A stretch of DNA of 64,000 nucleotides from Archaeoglobus neptunius (GTDB taxonomy: Archaea; Halobacteriota; Archaeoglobi; Archaeoglobales; Archaeoglobaceae), in NCBI RefSeq assembly GCF_016757965.1, contig NZ_JAEKIW010000002.1:1-64000 (forward strand). Direction: 5' to 3'. The translations under genes and the position numbers were made by a program. The first letter of the stretch is position 1. The number at the start of each line of letters is the position of its first letter. The notes beneath the pieces were generated by a model. That model ran no database searches and was not told the origin of the DNA. It saw only the letters and a program-made list of their open reading frames with translations. This document shows, piece by piece, positions 18,035 through 27,259 of this stretch.

Positions 18035-19204
18035 ATGGATGTTGAGGAACTAAAAGAGCTGGTCAGAGAGGATTATGAAATGGTCGATGCAGGCGAGACC
18101 GTCTCAAAACTGTTCCCGCTGCTGGAAAAACTTGACAGGGATAAGGCGAATGCAATTCTGGTCCAGGAGGGCGGGAAGGTTATCGGAGTTGTGAGGGAAA
18201 AGGATCTGATAAGAGGTAGTGTCTTGAAAAACCCTCACGAGACGAAGGTAAAGTCCCTGCTGGTCAGAACCGGCAAGATAGATATTTCCGATCTGGATCC
18301 TGCCAAAGTTGCCAGAAGGTTTGTTGAAGATTCAACACCTTTTGTTATCGTTCAAATGGGCAAAAAGTTCGGTGTAATTTACATTAACGATTTCTTAAGA
18401 AAGTTAAGGCCCTTTTTCAAAGGTGTGAAGGTCAGAGAGGTTATGAATCCAGAAGTTATAACCGTCAGAAGATTTGATACTGCCGCCAAAGCGCTCTCAA
18501 TAATGAGGAACAATGGGGTTGACAGGGTCGTGATCGTTGACGAAAACAACAGGGTGATAGGGATTCTGACGGGAAAGGACGTTATAGACAGAGTCATTTC
18601 ACCGAGAAAAAGGGCCAGGATGGGTGATCTGAGCGGTGAGAAGGAAAAAACTCTCTCCATAATGGTAGAGAGCATTATGAGTTCGCCCGTACTCTCAGTG
18701 AGCAGAAACGACAGTGTCGGAGACGTTATCGATTTAATGGTCGAAAACAGGATTTCAAGTGTTGTGGTCACAACAGATGGAATTCCCGACGGCATAGTTT
18801 TGAAGAAAGACATCCTGGAGGAGTTTCTTAAAAGGCAGGAGAAAAAGGAGTTTGGAATCCAGATAATGACCACGGGCATAACCCTTGATGAGTTCGACAG
18901 AAAGACGATTGAGGAGGATGTGGAGAAGTTCATGAGAAAATTCTCGGAGTTTCTCGGAGAGAGCTATATTTTCGTTTACATAAAGAGACACAAGGAATTC
19001 TTCCGCAATCTGCCCCTCATACATGTGAGGTTGAAGCTTTCCAGTGCAAGAGGAAATTTCATGGTCAGCGGCGAAAGCTGGGGAGTCGAGTATGCCCTGC
19101 ATGTAGCACTTAAAAAGCTTGAGAGAGAAGTTCTGAAGGAAAAGGAAATTCTGCAGGATAGAAGGATGGAAAAGAAGTTTTATGAGGAGGTCTTTGAGTA
19201 TTAA
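18035..19204 (+). CDS. four-CBS protein with C-terminal HPF-like domain (possible ribosome-hibernation factor)
   Basis: A 389-residue protein with four CBS repeats in residues 1-270 (for example VREVMNPEVITVRRFDTAAK and ESIMSSPVLSVSRNDSVGDV) and a C-terminal domain of about 110 residues (FGIQIMTTGITLDEFDRKTI onward) with the beta-alpha pattern of HPF/sigma-54-modulation proteins. Recently described archaeal hibernation factors (Dri, aRDF) are CBS proteins, so nucleotide-gated ribosome silencing is a reasonable guess. The position 64 bp before rpl21e fits a translation role. CBS is certain; the hibernation role is inference. Confidence 0.75.
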   Translation: MDVEELKELVREDYEMVDAGETVSKLFPLLEKLDRDKANAILVQEGGKVIGVVREKDLIRGSVLKNPHETKVKSLLVRTGKIDISDLDPAKVARRFVEDSTPFVIVQMGKKFGVIYINDFLRKLRPFFKGVKVREVMNPEVITVRRFDTAAKALSIMRNNGVDRVVIVDENNRVIGILTGKDVIDRVISPRKRARMGDLSGEKEKTLSIMVESIMSSPVLSVSRNDSVGDVIDLMVENRISSVVVTTDGIPDGIVLKKDILEEFLKRQEKKEFGIQIMTTGITLDEFDRKTIEEDVEKFMRKFSEFLGESYIFVYIKRHKEFFRNLPLIHVRLKLSSARGNFMVSGESWGVEYALHVALKKLEREVLKEKEILQDRRMEKKFYEEVFEY

Positions 19205-19228
19205 TTTTTTATATTTGCAGTAAAAAGC

Positions 19229-19236
19229 CTTAAATA
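19229..19236 (+). promoter_or_regulatory. TATA-like box for the rpl21e operon
   Basis: CTTAAATA lies about 35 bp before the rpl21e ATG, with a T-rich run at 19205-19215 after the CBS gene stop that could end the upstream transcript. Confidence 0.45.
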
Positions 19237-19268
19237 GCCCGTGCAATTCAGTCAAATGGGGATCGACG

Positions 19269-19562
19269 ATGGGCTGGAAGTCTCATGGTTTCAGGTTTAA
19301 GTCAGGAAGAAAACTGAGAAAGAGAGTTAGAGAGAGAGGTATAAGAATCAGAAAGTTCCTCCAAACATTCGAGGTGGGGCAGAGGGTTCACATTGACATC
19401 GAGCCCGCCTCGCAAAAGGGAATGCCCCACCCAAGATTTCAGGGACGAACAGGAGTCGTCATCGGACAGAGAGGGAGAGCATACCTGGTCCAGGTGAGGG
19501 ACGGAGGAAAAATGAAAACCCTCATCGTGAGGCCTGAACATCTGAAACCGCAAAGTGGTTGA
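19269..19562 (+). CDS. rpl21e: 50S ribosomal protein L21e
   Basis: A 97-residue ribosomal protein found in archaea and eukaryotes. It shows the N-terminal SHGFRFKSGRKLRKRVRERG, then VGQRVHIDIEPASQKGMPHP and FQGRTGVVIGQRGRAYLV, which match the family over its full length. It is followed one base later by rpoF, the usual archaeal order. Confidence 0.97.
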   Translation: MGWKSHGFRFKSGRKLRKRVRERGIRIRKFLQTFEVGQRVHIDIEPASQKGMPHPRFQGRTGVVIGQRGRAYLVQVRDGGKMKTLIVRPEHLKPQSG

Positions 19563-19563
19563 A

Positions 19564-19914
19564 ATGTTCAAGGAAGTAAAGGATTTTGAATACATCACAA
19601 TTTCGGAAGCGAAAGAAATAATGGAAGAAATTGCCAGAAAGAGGCAGGAAGAGGGTGAACTTCTTTTTGAAACACGGAGAGCTCTCAAACATCTCCGCCT
19701 TTTTGCAAAACTTCCTGCCGATAGGGCAAAGGAGCTTGTTGATGAGCTCGTCAAACTGCCCCAGGTGGGCAGGAAGGAGCTCGCCGTAAAGCTTGCAGAT
19801 ATAATGCCCAGAATCCCGGATGAAGTAAGAATAATTTACGCTAAAGAAAGGGTCACGCTAACACCTGAACAGATAGAAGAAATTCTCGACATCCTGGATA
19901 GGTACCGTATTTAA
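19564..19914 (+). CDS. rpoF: RNA polymerase subunit Rpo4 (F)
   Basis: A 116-residue homologue of eukaryotic Rpb4, part of the polymerase stalk with Rpo7. It has YITISEAKEIMEEIA and the HRDC-like helical end TLTPEQIEEILDILDRY. ATG 19564 follows the L21e stop by one base; the upstream GTG at 19555 would overlap it. Operon: rpl21e-rpoF-DUF655. Confidence 0.93.
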   Translation: MFKEVKDFEYITISEAKEIMEEIARKRQEEGELLFETRRALKHLRLFAKLPADRAKELVDELVKLPQVGRKELAVKLADIMPRIPDEVRIIYAKERVTLTPEQIEEILDILDRYRI

Positions 19915-19962
19915 GAAAAACATAAATAGTTAGCACACTATTTTGAAAAAGGAGCTGATGCT

Positions 19963-20550
19963 ATGGAAAGGCAAAAAATGGATAGAACCGATAGCCGAGA
20001 TAAGCTTGAAGATTACGCCTACGTTCTGGACTTCATGCCCTACGGCCATCCGGATGACAAAAGACCCATTCACAAGAGAGAACCGCTGGCTCAGGTCGTT
20101 GGAGAAAAGTACTTCACACTCCTCGAGGTGAGCATCAAAAAGGATAAGTCTCCTCTCGTGATGGACAGGGTTTACATCGGAAAGGGAGAGAGGGATGTGG
20201 TCAGGAAAATCAAGAGAAGGCTGAGGTACGACGATCTGACTCCTGCAGCGAAGGCGGAGCTTCCCTTTGTACTGGAGCACATCATCAAAACCAACGAGAA
20301 AACGTACGTTGACTTCTTCAACAACGCAGAGTCCATAACCACGAGAATGCATCAGTTGGAACTCCTGCCGGGAGTGGGAAAGAAGATGATGTGGGCGATA
20401 ATCGAGGAAAGGAAAAAACGCCCGTTTGAGAGCTTTGAAGATATTGCGAAAAGAGTTAAGGGCATTCAGAAGCCCGAAAAACTCATTGTAGGCAGAATAA
20501 TCTACGAAATCCAGAATCCTCAGACCAAGTACAGGCTGTTTACTGCTTGA
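19963..20550 (+). CDS. DUF655 helix-hairpin-helix protein
   Basis: A 195-residue DUF655 protein. An OB-like N-terminal part (YAYVLDFMPYGHPDD, PLAQVVGEKYFTLLEV) leads to a helix-hairpin-helix segment (LELLPGVGKKMMWAIIEERK, residues about 127-146) that should bind nucleic acid. It usually sits between rpoF and the rRNA dimethylase ksgA. Here the next gene is a PRC-barrel protein instead. An RNA-processing role is likely but unproven. Confidence 0.9.
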   Translation: MERQKMDRTDSRDKLEDYAYVLDFMPYGHPDDKRPIHKREPLAQVVGEKYFTLLEVSIKKDKSPLVMDRVYIGKGERDVVRKIKRRLRYDDLTPAAKAELPFVLEHIIKTNEKTYVDFFNNAESITTRMHQLELLPGVGKKMMWAIIEERKKRPFESFEDIAKRVKGIQKPEKLIVGRIIYEIQNPQTKYRLFTA

Positions 20551-20585
20551 AAAAATTAATATATTTTTTCGTTCTGCTATTTTTC

Positions 20586-20888
20586 ATGGGAATGATCGGA
20601 GAAATAACAACTTTCTTTGGAATGAGAGTTTTCACTGATGAGGGGAGGTACGTTGGCAGGGTTGAAGATGTGATCATTGATCAGAACACGAAGTCGATAA
20701 GAGGTCTGGCTGTCTCAGACTACAACAAGGCTCTTATCGATTCTCACGCCAAGGGCGTTATAATACCCTACAGGGTTGTTAAGGCTGTAGGCGACATTAT
20801 CATAATAAAGGATCTCTTCAAAAGAAAATCCAGAGTACCCGACTACATTCAGGAGGAGCTCACGGCTGAAGAAGAAGCAGAAGTATAG
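20586..20888 (+). CDS. PRC-barrel domain protein
   Basis: A 100-residue protein with one PRC barrel (FFGMRVFTDEGRYVGRVEDV, then VIIPYRVVKAVGDIIIIKD). Archaeal single-barrel proteins of this type are linked to RNA metabolism and cell division (CdpB-like). I chose ATG 20586 because a TATA-like AATATATTTT lies about 25 bp upstream, giving a leaderless message; ATG 20592 is also possible. The 3' end overlaps the convergent DMT gene by 29 bp. Confidence 0.8.
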   Translation: MGMIGEITTFFGMRVFTDEGRYVGRVEDVIIDQNTKSIRGLAVSDYNKALIDSHAKGVIIPYRVVKAVGDIIIIKDLFKRKSRVPDYIQEELTAEEEAEV

Positions 20889-21696
20889 AAAAGACGACGA
20901 TTCCTATCCCCACGGCGAGTCTGAGGTCTACTTTCTCTTTTAGCAGAACCACCGCCAGAAGTGCAGAAAAGACGGGAGAGGCTGCAGAGGGTTGAACAAC
21001 ATTCCAAGATGCTGATAGCTTTATTGCGGTTATGAAAACTGCAATTCCTGCAAAAGAGAGAAAACCGCCGATAATTCCTGCGTAAATGGTCGAATCCCTG
21101 TTTTTAATTTCACTCCGTTTTGCCGTGATGCTGAGAAGAAGCAGGCAGAAGAGCATTCTTGTGAACGCTAAAACCGAAATTGGAAGTCTGTCAGAAAGGA
21201 AATCAAGTGTCAGAATTGCCAGAGCCCATGAAATGGCTGCAAAAAGTGCAAAAAACAGTCCAGACGGAGATATATCTCCATTCTTCTTCCCATATATCAC
21301 ATAAACGGCAAGAATTACAAGCAGCGCAGAGAGAAGGGTGTTGGGTTTCAGTGTGGCACCGTAAATTACTGTCGATAGCAGAACAACGTAAACGGGATAG
21401 GTTGATGATGCAGGGAGCGCCACACTCACCGGTGCTCTTTTTAAGGCGGCCATGTAGCTGAGATCCCCGATATAAAAAGAAAGTACTGCTGAGACGATCA
21501 GAACAGCGATGGTCTCCAGATCAAAGTGTGAGTTCGGTAGATCAACAATGGCGAAGGGAAGGAAGTAGAGTGTGGCAAAGAGAGTACGATGAAAGTTGGC
21601 CGTGAATACCGAAACCTCACTAACCCCCTTTTTGTATGCAATGCTGTTAAAGGCCCAGCATATCGATGCGACGAGAGCAAGGATTATCCCCAGCAC
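20860..21696 (-). CDS. EamA/DMT-superfamily transporter
   Basis: A 278-residue membrane protein with ten hydrophobic segments in two EamA repeats. It begins LALVASICWAFNSIAYKKGV and has PASSTYPVYVVLLSTVIYG at the end of the first repeat and WNVVQPSAASPVFSALLAVV in the second. It is a metabolite or drug exporter of unknown substrate and only distantly like the one at 2796-3611. It stands alone. Confidence 0.85.
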   Translation of the reverse strand: MLGIILALVASICWAFNSIAYKKGVSEVSVFTANFHRTLFATLYFLPFAIVDLPNSHFDLETIAVLIVSAVLSFYIGDLSYMAALKRAPVSVALPASSTYPVYVVLLSTVIYGATLKPNTLLSALLVILAVYVIYGKKNGDISPSGLFFALFAAISWALAILTLDFLSDRLPISVLAFTRMLFCLLLLSITAKRSEIKNRDSTIYAGIIGGFLSFAGIAVFITAIKLSASWNVVQPSAASPVFSALLAVVLLKEKVDLRLAVGIGIVVFSILLLLLQP

Positions 21697-21866
21697 TTTT
21701 TTCAGTAGGGGCTGAGTGATAAATACATAGCCTTCAAGTTTATAATTTTTAATTATTGGTTTTATTTCAAAAATTTAAATTTTTTCATAATTTAGTTTAA
21801 ACTGCTAAAATCTATGCAAAAATCAGGTTTTTCGGCCACTGAATCTTTAGGACAAAAATCACAAGA

Positions 21867-21874
21867 TTTATATA
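21867..21874 (+). promoter_or_regulatory. TATA box upstream of the SCP2 gene
   Basis: TTTATATA with a purine- and A-rich stretch before it lies 42-49 bp upstream of ATG 21916. Transcription should start near 21895-21900, which rules out the longer reading frame that opens at 21814. Confidence 0.6.
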
Positions 21875-21915
21875 TGAAAGAACCCGATGATGAGTTGGTA
21901 CAAGAGGTGATGCAG

Positions 21916-22260
21916 ATGAGTGAGGCAAAGGATTTGATTATGAAAATGTGTGAGATTCAGAACAGTGATGAGGCAATACAGAAAGAACTGGCAGGCTGGA
22001 GCGGTGTTGTGCAGTACAAGCTTGATGGAGAGGAATTTTATGTGGAGTACAAGGCTGATGGAACATGCGAATTTAAAGAGGGTGTTCACAGTTCACCTAC
22101 CTTCACAATCGTTGCCCCGCCAGACTTCTGGCTTTCCGTTCTGAAGGGGCAGGAAGACCCCGTCAGTGGCTTCATGATGGGCAAGTACAGAATTGAAGGA
22201 AACATAATGGAAGCCCAGAGGCTGGCAGGAGCAATCAAGAAATTCCAGGGAAAACTTTAA
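21916..22260 (+). CDS. SCP2 sterol-carrier-domain protein
   Basis: A 114-residue stand-alone SCP2 domain: WSGVVQYKLDGEEFYVEYKA, then FTIVAPPDFWLSVLKGQEDP and FMMGKYRIEGNIMEAQRL. These domains form a hydrophobic pocket for lipids or acyl-CoA. GAGGTGAT at 21904-21911 sets the start at 21916. It stands alone with its own TATA box. A lipid or acyl-CoA role is known for the family; the ligand here is not known. Confidence 0.85.
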   Translation: MSEAKDLIMKMCEIQNSDEAIQKELAGWSGVVQYKLDGEEFYVEYKADGTCEFKEGVHSSPTFTIVAPPDFWLSVLKGQEDPVSGFMMGKYRIEGNIMEAQRLAGAIKKFQGKL

Positions 22261-22335
22261 CTTTTTTTAATAAAAAATTGATTCCGGTAAATCTCTGTAG
22301 CAAAAATTTTTAACTTCCGGCGTTTTAGTAAACAG

Positions 22336-23133
22336 GTGGCCAAGTGCGATGTTTGTGGCGAGGAAGTAACCCTCCCCTACAGATGCAAGTACTGCGGGGG
22401 TACATTCTGCAGCGAGCACAGGTTACCGGAGAACCACGACTGTGATGGTCTTGACGACTACTGGAACGTTCCGGTTAATGTAAAGAAAAGACTGTCACCA
22501 TCAAACCAACCTGTAAGGAGGTTCAAAATTCCGAATTACGGTGCAAACAATACAGTTCTGATCATCTGCACAATCTTATTCTTCATTTCCATGCTGGCAC
22601 CTGTTCAGATGGTTAACCTTTTTGCTCTCCATCCGAGACTTGAGCTCCTCATTGAAATGCCGTGGCAGCTCGTCACCAGCATATTTCTCCATATCGAGTT
22701 CTGGCATTTCTTCATCAACATGTTCGTGCTGCTCTTCTTTGGAGCAGAGCTTGAAAGAAGGCTCGGAGAAAGAAAGTATCTTGAGATATTCTTTGCAGCC
22801 GGACTTGCAGGGAATCTGGGATATATCGCCTATTCCTATGCTGTTGGAAACTTTTCTCCGGCTCTTGGAGCTTCAGCCGCAATTTTCGGCGTAATGGGCT
22901 GTCTGGCAATTATCGCTCCTGAAATCAGGATCATCATCATTCCGATTCCGATTCCGATTGGCATAAGAACTGCACTGCTGCTGTTTGCTGCCTACGATTT
23001 CTGGATGATGGTGGCAAGCTCTCTTGGAATTTTCTACACAAATGTTGCGAACATCGCCCATCTCGCAGGTTTGGCAGTGGGGCTGTACTACGGAAAAAGG
23101 ATTGGAAGAAGGAGAGTGTATGGGGTCTATTAA
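22336..23133 (+). CDS. rhomboid intramembrane protease with N-terminal AN1-type zinc finger
   Basis: A 265-residue protein starting at GTG. Residues 1-40 are an AN1-like zinc finger (CDVCGEEVTLPYRCKYC, FCSEHRLPENHDC). Six hydrophobic helices follow, with the rhomboid nucleophile in GASAAIFGVMG, the HxxxN region HIEFWHFFINM and the catalytic histidine in NIAHLAGLAVG. Serine and histidine are both present, so it should be active. It cleaves membrane proteins; substrates are unknown. Its end overlaps RaSEA by 14 bp. Confidence 0.9.
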   Translation: MAKCDVCGEEVTLPYRCKYCGGTFCSEHRLPENHDCDGLDDYWNVPVNVKKRLSPSNQPVRRFKIPNYGANNTVLIICTILFFISMLAPVQMVNLFALHPRLELLIEMPWQLVTSIFLHIEFWHFFINMFVLLFFGAELERRLGERKYLEIFFAAGLAGNLGYIAYSYAVGNFSPALGASAAIFGVMGCLAIIAPEIRIIIIPIPIPIGIRTALLLFAAYDFWMMVASSLGIFYTNVANIAHLAGLAVGLYYGKRIGRRRVYGVY

Positions 23134-24043
23134 GCCCGCTGTGTGGAAGGAAAAAGAGAGGCTAAATGGCAGAATAGTTGACGGTCTGACCGTGATACTC
23201 CGCACCAGAGGATGCAGATGGGATGGCTGCCACATGTGTGGTTACACGAACGAGGCTTACCCCGCAACGGAGGAAGATCTGATTCGTCAGATCGATTTCG
23301 CATTGAGTGATGGTGCAGAGGTTGTGAAGATATTCACCTCGGGAAGCTTTTTCGATGATGCAGAGTTGACTGAAAAAGTGAGGATCTATCTTCTGGACAA
23401 ATTAAAGGAGATTGGAGTGAAGAAACTTATTGTGGAGAGCAGACCAGAATTCATTGACAGGGATAAACTTGAGACCTTCAAAGACGTCAATCTCGAGGTC
23501 GGAATAGGTCTTGAGAGTGCCAGCGATGAGATCAGAGAACTTTGCATAAACAAGGGATTCACCTTTGAGGATTTCAGAGAGGCAGCAGAGATGATAAAAG
23601 AGGTAGGTTTCAGGGTAAAATGCTACTTGCTGCTGAAACCACCGTTTCTTTCGGAAAGCGAGGCCATAAATGACGCCCTGAGGTCTATTGAGGTTGTGAA
23701 GGGTCTGGCAGACGTTATCTCCCTGAATCTGACCAACGTTCAGAAGGGGACTCTGGTTGAGAAGCTCTGGAATGCCAGAATTTATCGTCCTCCCTGGCTC
23801 TGGAGTGCAGTCGAGGTATTGAAAAACGTTAAGGGCATCGAAATCATGTGTGACCCGGTTGCTGCTGGAAAGGCCAGAGGTCCGCACAACTGCGGGAAGT
23901 GTGACTCAACAGTTGCCGGAGCGATAAGAAATTTCTCCCTGACTCAGGATTCTGGCGTTTTTGAAAATCTGGATTGCACCTGCAGAGAAAAATGGAAAAA
24001 ATCTCTGGAACTGGAGGATTTTTCAAGGATACCTCTTTTTTAA
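23120..24043 (+). CDS. raSEA: archaeosine synthase radical SAM subunit RaSEA
   Basis: A 307-residue radical SAM enzyme of the RaSEA type, which converts the lysine adduct on tRNA G15 to archaeosine. It has the family opening WKEKERLNGRIVDGLTVILR and the cluster motif RGCRWDGCHMCGY (C-x4-C-x2-C), then GLESASDEIRE and a C-terminal cysteine group (CGKCD, CTC). The partner ArcS is not in the window. ATG 23120 lies inside the rhomboid gene. Confidence 0.9.
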   Translation: MGSIKPAVWKEKERLNGRIVDGLTVILRTRGCRWDGCHMCGYTNEAYPATEEDLIRQIDFALSDGAEVVKIFTSGSFFDDAELTEKVRIYLLDKLKEIGVKKLIVESRPEFIDRDKLETFKDVNLEVGIGLESASDEIRELCINKGFTFEDFREAAEMIKEVGFRVKCYLLLKPPFLSESEAINDALRSIEVVKGLADVISLNLTNVQKGTLVEKLWNARIYRPPWLWSAVEVLKNVKGIEIMCDPVAAGKARGPHNCGKCDSTVAGAIRNFSLTQDSGVFENLDCTCREKWKKSLELEDFSRIPLF

Positions 24044-24450
24044 AACCTCATGCCCACCATTGGAGGTGGTGGCGGAGTCAGAAGTAGCCAGACGCCAAAC
24101 ATTGCGAGCATTATCACCGCTGTCAGGAAAACCACTACTGAGGCGATAACTGTTGCTGCAAAGGCCTCAATGAAGCTTATGTCGAGCAGAGACTTGAGAA
24201 CATACAGGTATATGAGGAACGCCAGAAATGGAACGATGATAAAGAGCGGTGTAAAGTGCAGCAGCATCGCAACCACAGCAGTTATCGTAAACGCAGCAAA
24301 GTTGGCGAATCCACACCTCACTATTCCCCTGTCCTTTCCAAGCACCCTGAGACCGATCCAGATGAAAAATCCCGGAAGAATGATGGAGATCAGGAAAAAC
24401 GATAGCGCTGCTATTCCCAGTGAGAAAAAATTAAAGAAGGGCGGCACCAT
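24040..24450 (-). CDS. small membrane protein, four helices
   Basis: A 136-residue protein that is almost all membrane: four or five hydrophobic segments ([63 protein letters not shown]) and a proline-rich tail [10 protein letters not shown] do not recognise the family; it recalls Yip1-type proteins. It overlaps the end of ilvD by 20 bp and so is probably translated with it. Its stop overlaps RaSEA by 4 bp. Confidence 0.65.
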   Translation of the reverse strand: MVPPFFNFFSLGIAALSFFLISIILPGFFIWIGLRVLGKDRGIVRCGFANFAAFTITAVVAMLLHFTPLFIIVPFLAFLIYLYVLKSLLDISFIEAFAATVIASVVVFLTAVIMLAMFGVWLLLTPPPPPMVGMRF

Positions 24451-26074
24451 CCTCAGCCCCCTTTACCAGTTTGACATACTTCCCCAGATAACCCTTCAGA
24501 TCCTTCTCTTTTGGCTTCCACTTTTCCCTTCTCTCCTCAAACTCCTCTTCCGAAATCTTTGCCTCCAGTTTTCTGGCTGGGATGTCAATTGAGATCGTAT
24601 CCCCATCCTCGAGGAGGGCTATGTTCCCACCCACAGCAGCTTCGGGTGAAACATGCCCTATGCACGGTCCTCTCGTCGCTCCGCTGAATCTTCCATCTGT
24701 AATCAGTGCAACCCTCTCCAAACCCAGCCCAGATATGGCTGCTGTCGGCAGGAGCATCTCCGGCATTCCCGGCGCACCTTTCGGACCCATGTATCTTATA
24801 ACAACCACGTCCCCGTTCTCAATTTTACCATCGAGTATGGCTTTAAGCGCCTCCTTCTCGCTGTCGAAAACTTTCGCATACCCCTCAAACTTCTGCATCT
24901 CCTCACTCACAGCAGCAGCCTTAATCACTGAACCGTTTTCTGCGATATTCCCCTTAAGTATTGCTATACCTCCCTCTTTATGCAAGGGGCTGTCAGGACT
25001 CCTGATTATATCTCTCCCTCTTAAAACCGCCTCTTCAGCTATCTCGTAGAGGGTTTTGCCGCTCACCGTCATCTCATTGTGGAAGTACCTCTTTGCCTTC
25101 CTGATGAGCATCGGCACTCCACCGCTCTCGTCCAGATCAACAACCATTTCCTTGCTTGCCGGATCTATAGACACAATATGCGGTGTTCTTCTGCTTATCT
25201 CGTCAAAGAGGTCAAGACTTAGCCTTATCCCCGCCTCCTTCGCAACAGCAGGCAGGTGCAGGACTGTGTTCGTTGATCCGCCAACCAGCATGTCCATGGT
25301 TATGGCATTCTCAAAAGATCTCTCATTAATGAAATCAAGAGGCTTTATGTTCTGCCTTACCAGGTCTACAACCCTCTTACCGCTCTGCTTCGCTATTCTA
25401 AGCTTTCTTGAAGATGGGCAGGGGGATGTGGAGCAGTAAGGCATGCTCAAACCAAGGGTTTCGGTCAGAATCTGCATACTGTTTGCCGTGTACAGGCCCT
25501 GACAGCTACCGCAGTACGGGGCGCAGTAGTCTTCATAGAGCTTAAGACCGGCGTCATCCAGCTTTCCGGACTTGTACATTCCGGCAGCCTCGAACGCATC
25601 CTTTATCGAAACTTTCTCTCCACCAACCCTCTCGTAGGGCATCGGACCCCCGGTGACGGCAATGGCCGGGATGTTCAGTCTGAGCATTGCCATCAGCATT
25701 CCCGGAATTATCTTATCACAGCTCGCAACAACAACAAGCCCATCAAACCTGTGAGCCTCAACCATTGCCTCTATGGTGTCCGCAACAAGCTCTCTTGATG
25801 GCAGGGAGAAGCACATTCCTTCATGTCCCATTGCTATTCCATCACATATTCCGATTATGCCAAACTCAAAAGGCACGCCACCTGCAGCGTAAATCCCCTC
25901 CTTAACGGCCTGGGTTAGCTTGTCAAGAGTCATATGTCCGGGAACAATCGTGTTGTATGCATTGGCAACCCCTATAAAAGGTTTATCCATCTCGTCATCT
26001 GTAACGCCAAGAGCTTTCAAAAGAGCTCTGTGGGCAACCCTGTCTATTCCCCTTTTCACTTCATCACTTCTCAT
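24431..26074 (-). CDS. ilvD: dihydroxy-acid dehydratase
   Basis: A 547-residue iron-sulfur dehydratase for the third step of valine and isoleucine synthesis. Cluster cysteines lie in [12 protein letters not shown] and [14 protein letters not shown]; the C-terminal signature [20 protein letters not shown] is intact. Length matches the family. No other ilv gene is nearby. It is divergent from the AAA gene with a 121-bp gap holding AT-rich promoter sequence. Confidence 0.96.
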   Translation of the reverse strand: MRSDEVKRGIDRVAHRALLKALGVTDDEMDKPFIGVANAYNTIVPGHMTLDKLTQAVKEGIYAAGGVPFEFGIIGICDGIAMGHEGMCFSLPSRELVADTIEAMVEAHRFDGLVVVASCDKIIPGMLMAMLRLNIPAIAVTGGPMPYERVGGEKVSIKDAFEAAGMYKSGKLDDAGLKLYEDYCAPYCGSCQGLYTANSMQILTETLGLSMPYCSTSPCPSSRKLRIAKQSGKRVVDLVRQNIKPLDFINERSFENAITMDMLVGGSTNTVLHLPAVAKEAGIRLSLDLFDEISRRTPHIVSIDPASKEMVVDLDESGGVPMLIRKAKRYFHNEMTVSGKTLYEIAEEAVLRGRDIIRSPDSPLHKEGGIAILKGNIAENGSVIKAAAVSEEMQKFEGYAKVFDSEKEALKAILDGKIENGDVVVIRYMGPKGAPGMPEMLLPTAAISGLGLERVALITDGRFSGATRGPCIGHVSPEAAVGGNIALLEDGDTISIDIPARKLEAKISEEEFEERREKWKPKEKDLKGYLGKYVKLVKGAEDGAALL

Positions 26075-26195
26075 AGATTTAAAGAAGCGCCATTATTCTT
26101 AAAATTAGCGTTAATAACCATGCAATTCGTCAGTTTTATCAATGCCAGAAGTTGATAAAAAGAAATATTAAGCATACTCTACAAGAAGTAATTGA

Positions 26196-27254
26196 ATGCC
26201 AAAAAGGGAAAGCGCAGAAATCAAGTACCTCATACTCCGCCCGCTGGGTTATCCGCTTAAAGCAAGCTATCACGAATACCCTGAGGTAGATAACCCCAAG
26301 GTTTTTGATGTTTATGCGAAAGAGCAGTGGAAGGGGGAGTTCGTGCACAAAAACAAGCTCATATTTGACATCAGGATGTTTCCGGACTTTGCGTTTGAGG
26401 TTATTGATTGTGAGCCGCCTTCAGGATACATCTCCGACTCCACGATAATACTGGTGGAGAGCGAGTCTAAAATTATTGAGACAGAAATCGTAAGGGATAT
26501 CACGCTCAAAGATGTCGTCGGACAGGATGAGGCGAAAAAGAAGGCCAGAGTAATTCTGGAATATCTCAAAAATCCCGAAAAGTTCGGAAAGTGGTCTCCG
26601 AAAAACGTCCTGTTCTACGGACCTCCAGGAACGGGGAAAACGATGATGGCAAAAGCTCTGTCAAACGAGGCGAAAACCCCCTTTCTTTCTGTAAAATCCA
26701 CAAAGCTCATAGGTGACCATGTTGGTGACGGGGCAAGAAAGGTACACGAGCTTTATGAGAGGGCCAGACAGCTCGCTCCGTGCATCGTGTTTCTCGACGA
26801 GTTCGATGCAATAGCTCTTGACAGAGGATACCAGGAAATCAGAGGTGACGTGTCTGAAATTGTCAACGCACTTCTGACTGAACTCGATGGAACTCAGAGC
26901 AACGACGGGATATGCACAATAGCTGCCACAAATAGGGTTGAGCTCCTGGACTCATCAATAAGAAGCAGATTTGAAGAGGAAATAGAATTCAAGCTGCCGA
27001 GTTACGAAGAAAGACTTGAAATCCTGAAAAGGAATCTGGGTGAGTTCCCTGTGGAGGTGAAGGCCAGACTTGAGCTTGTGGCTGCTGCGTCCGAAGGTTT
27101 CAGCGGAAGAGATCTTGTAGAGAAGGTTATAAAATCTTCACTTCACAGGGCGATTGCGGAGGGAAAGGACAGGATAGAAACAGAGGATCTGTTGAGTGCG
27201 GCAGAAAAAGTAAAAATGCCTTCAAAGCAGCCACCGAAGCAGATGTTCATTTGA
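26196..27254 (+). CDS. AMA-type AAA ATPase
   Basis: A 352-residue protein with one AAA module. Walker A is GPPGTGKTM (residues about 142-150), Walker B IVFLDEFDAIA, sensor 1 AATNRVE, and arginine-finger region SSIRSRFEEEI. Residues 1-95 form a distinct N-terminal domain. The layout matches the AMA group (AAA of Archaeoglobus and methanogenic archaea), hexameric ATPases thought to unfold proteins. That subgroup call comes from memory of the family and needs a tree. Confidence 0.75.
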   Translation: MPKRESAEIKYLILRPLGYPLKASYHEYPEVDNPKVFDVYAKEQWKGEFVHKNKLIFDIRMFPDFAFEVIDCEPPSGYISDSTIILVESESKIIETEIVRDITLKDVVGQDEAKKKARVILEYLKNPEKFGKWSPKNVLFYGPPGTGKTMMAKALSNEAKTPFLSVKSTKLIGDHVGDGARKVHELYERARQLAPCIVFLDEFDAIALDRGYQEIRGDVSEIVNALLTELDGTQSNDGICTIAATNRVELLDSSIRSRFEEEIEFKLPSYEERLEILKRNLGEFPVEVKARLELVAAASEGFSGRDLVEKVIKSSLHRAIAEGKDRIETEDLLSAAEKVKMPSKQPPKQMFI

Positions 27255-27259
27255 GCGAT

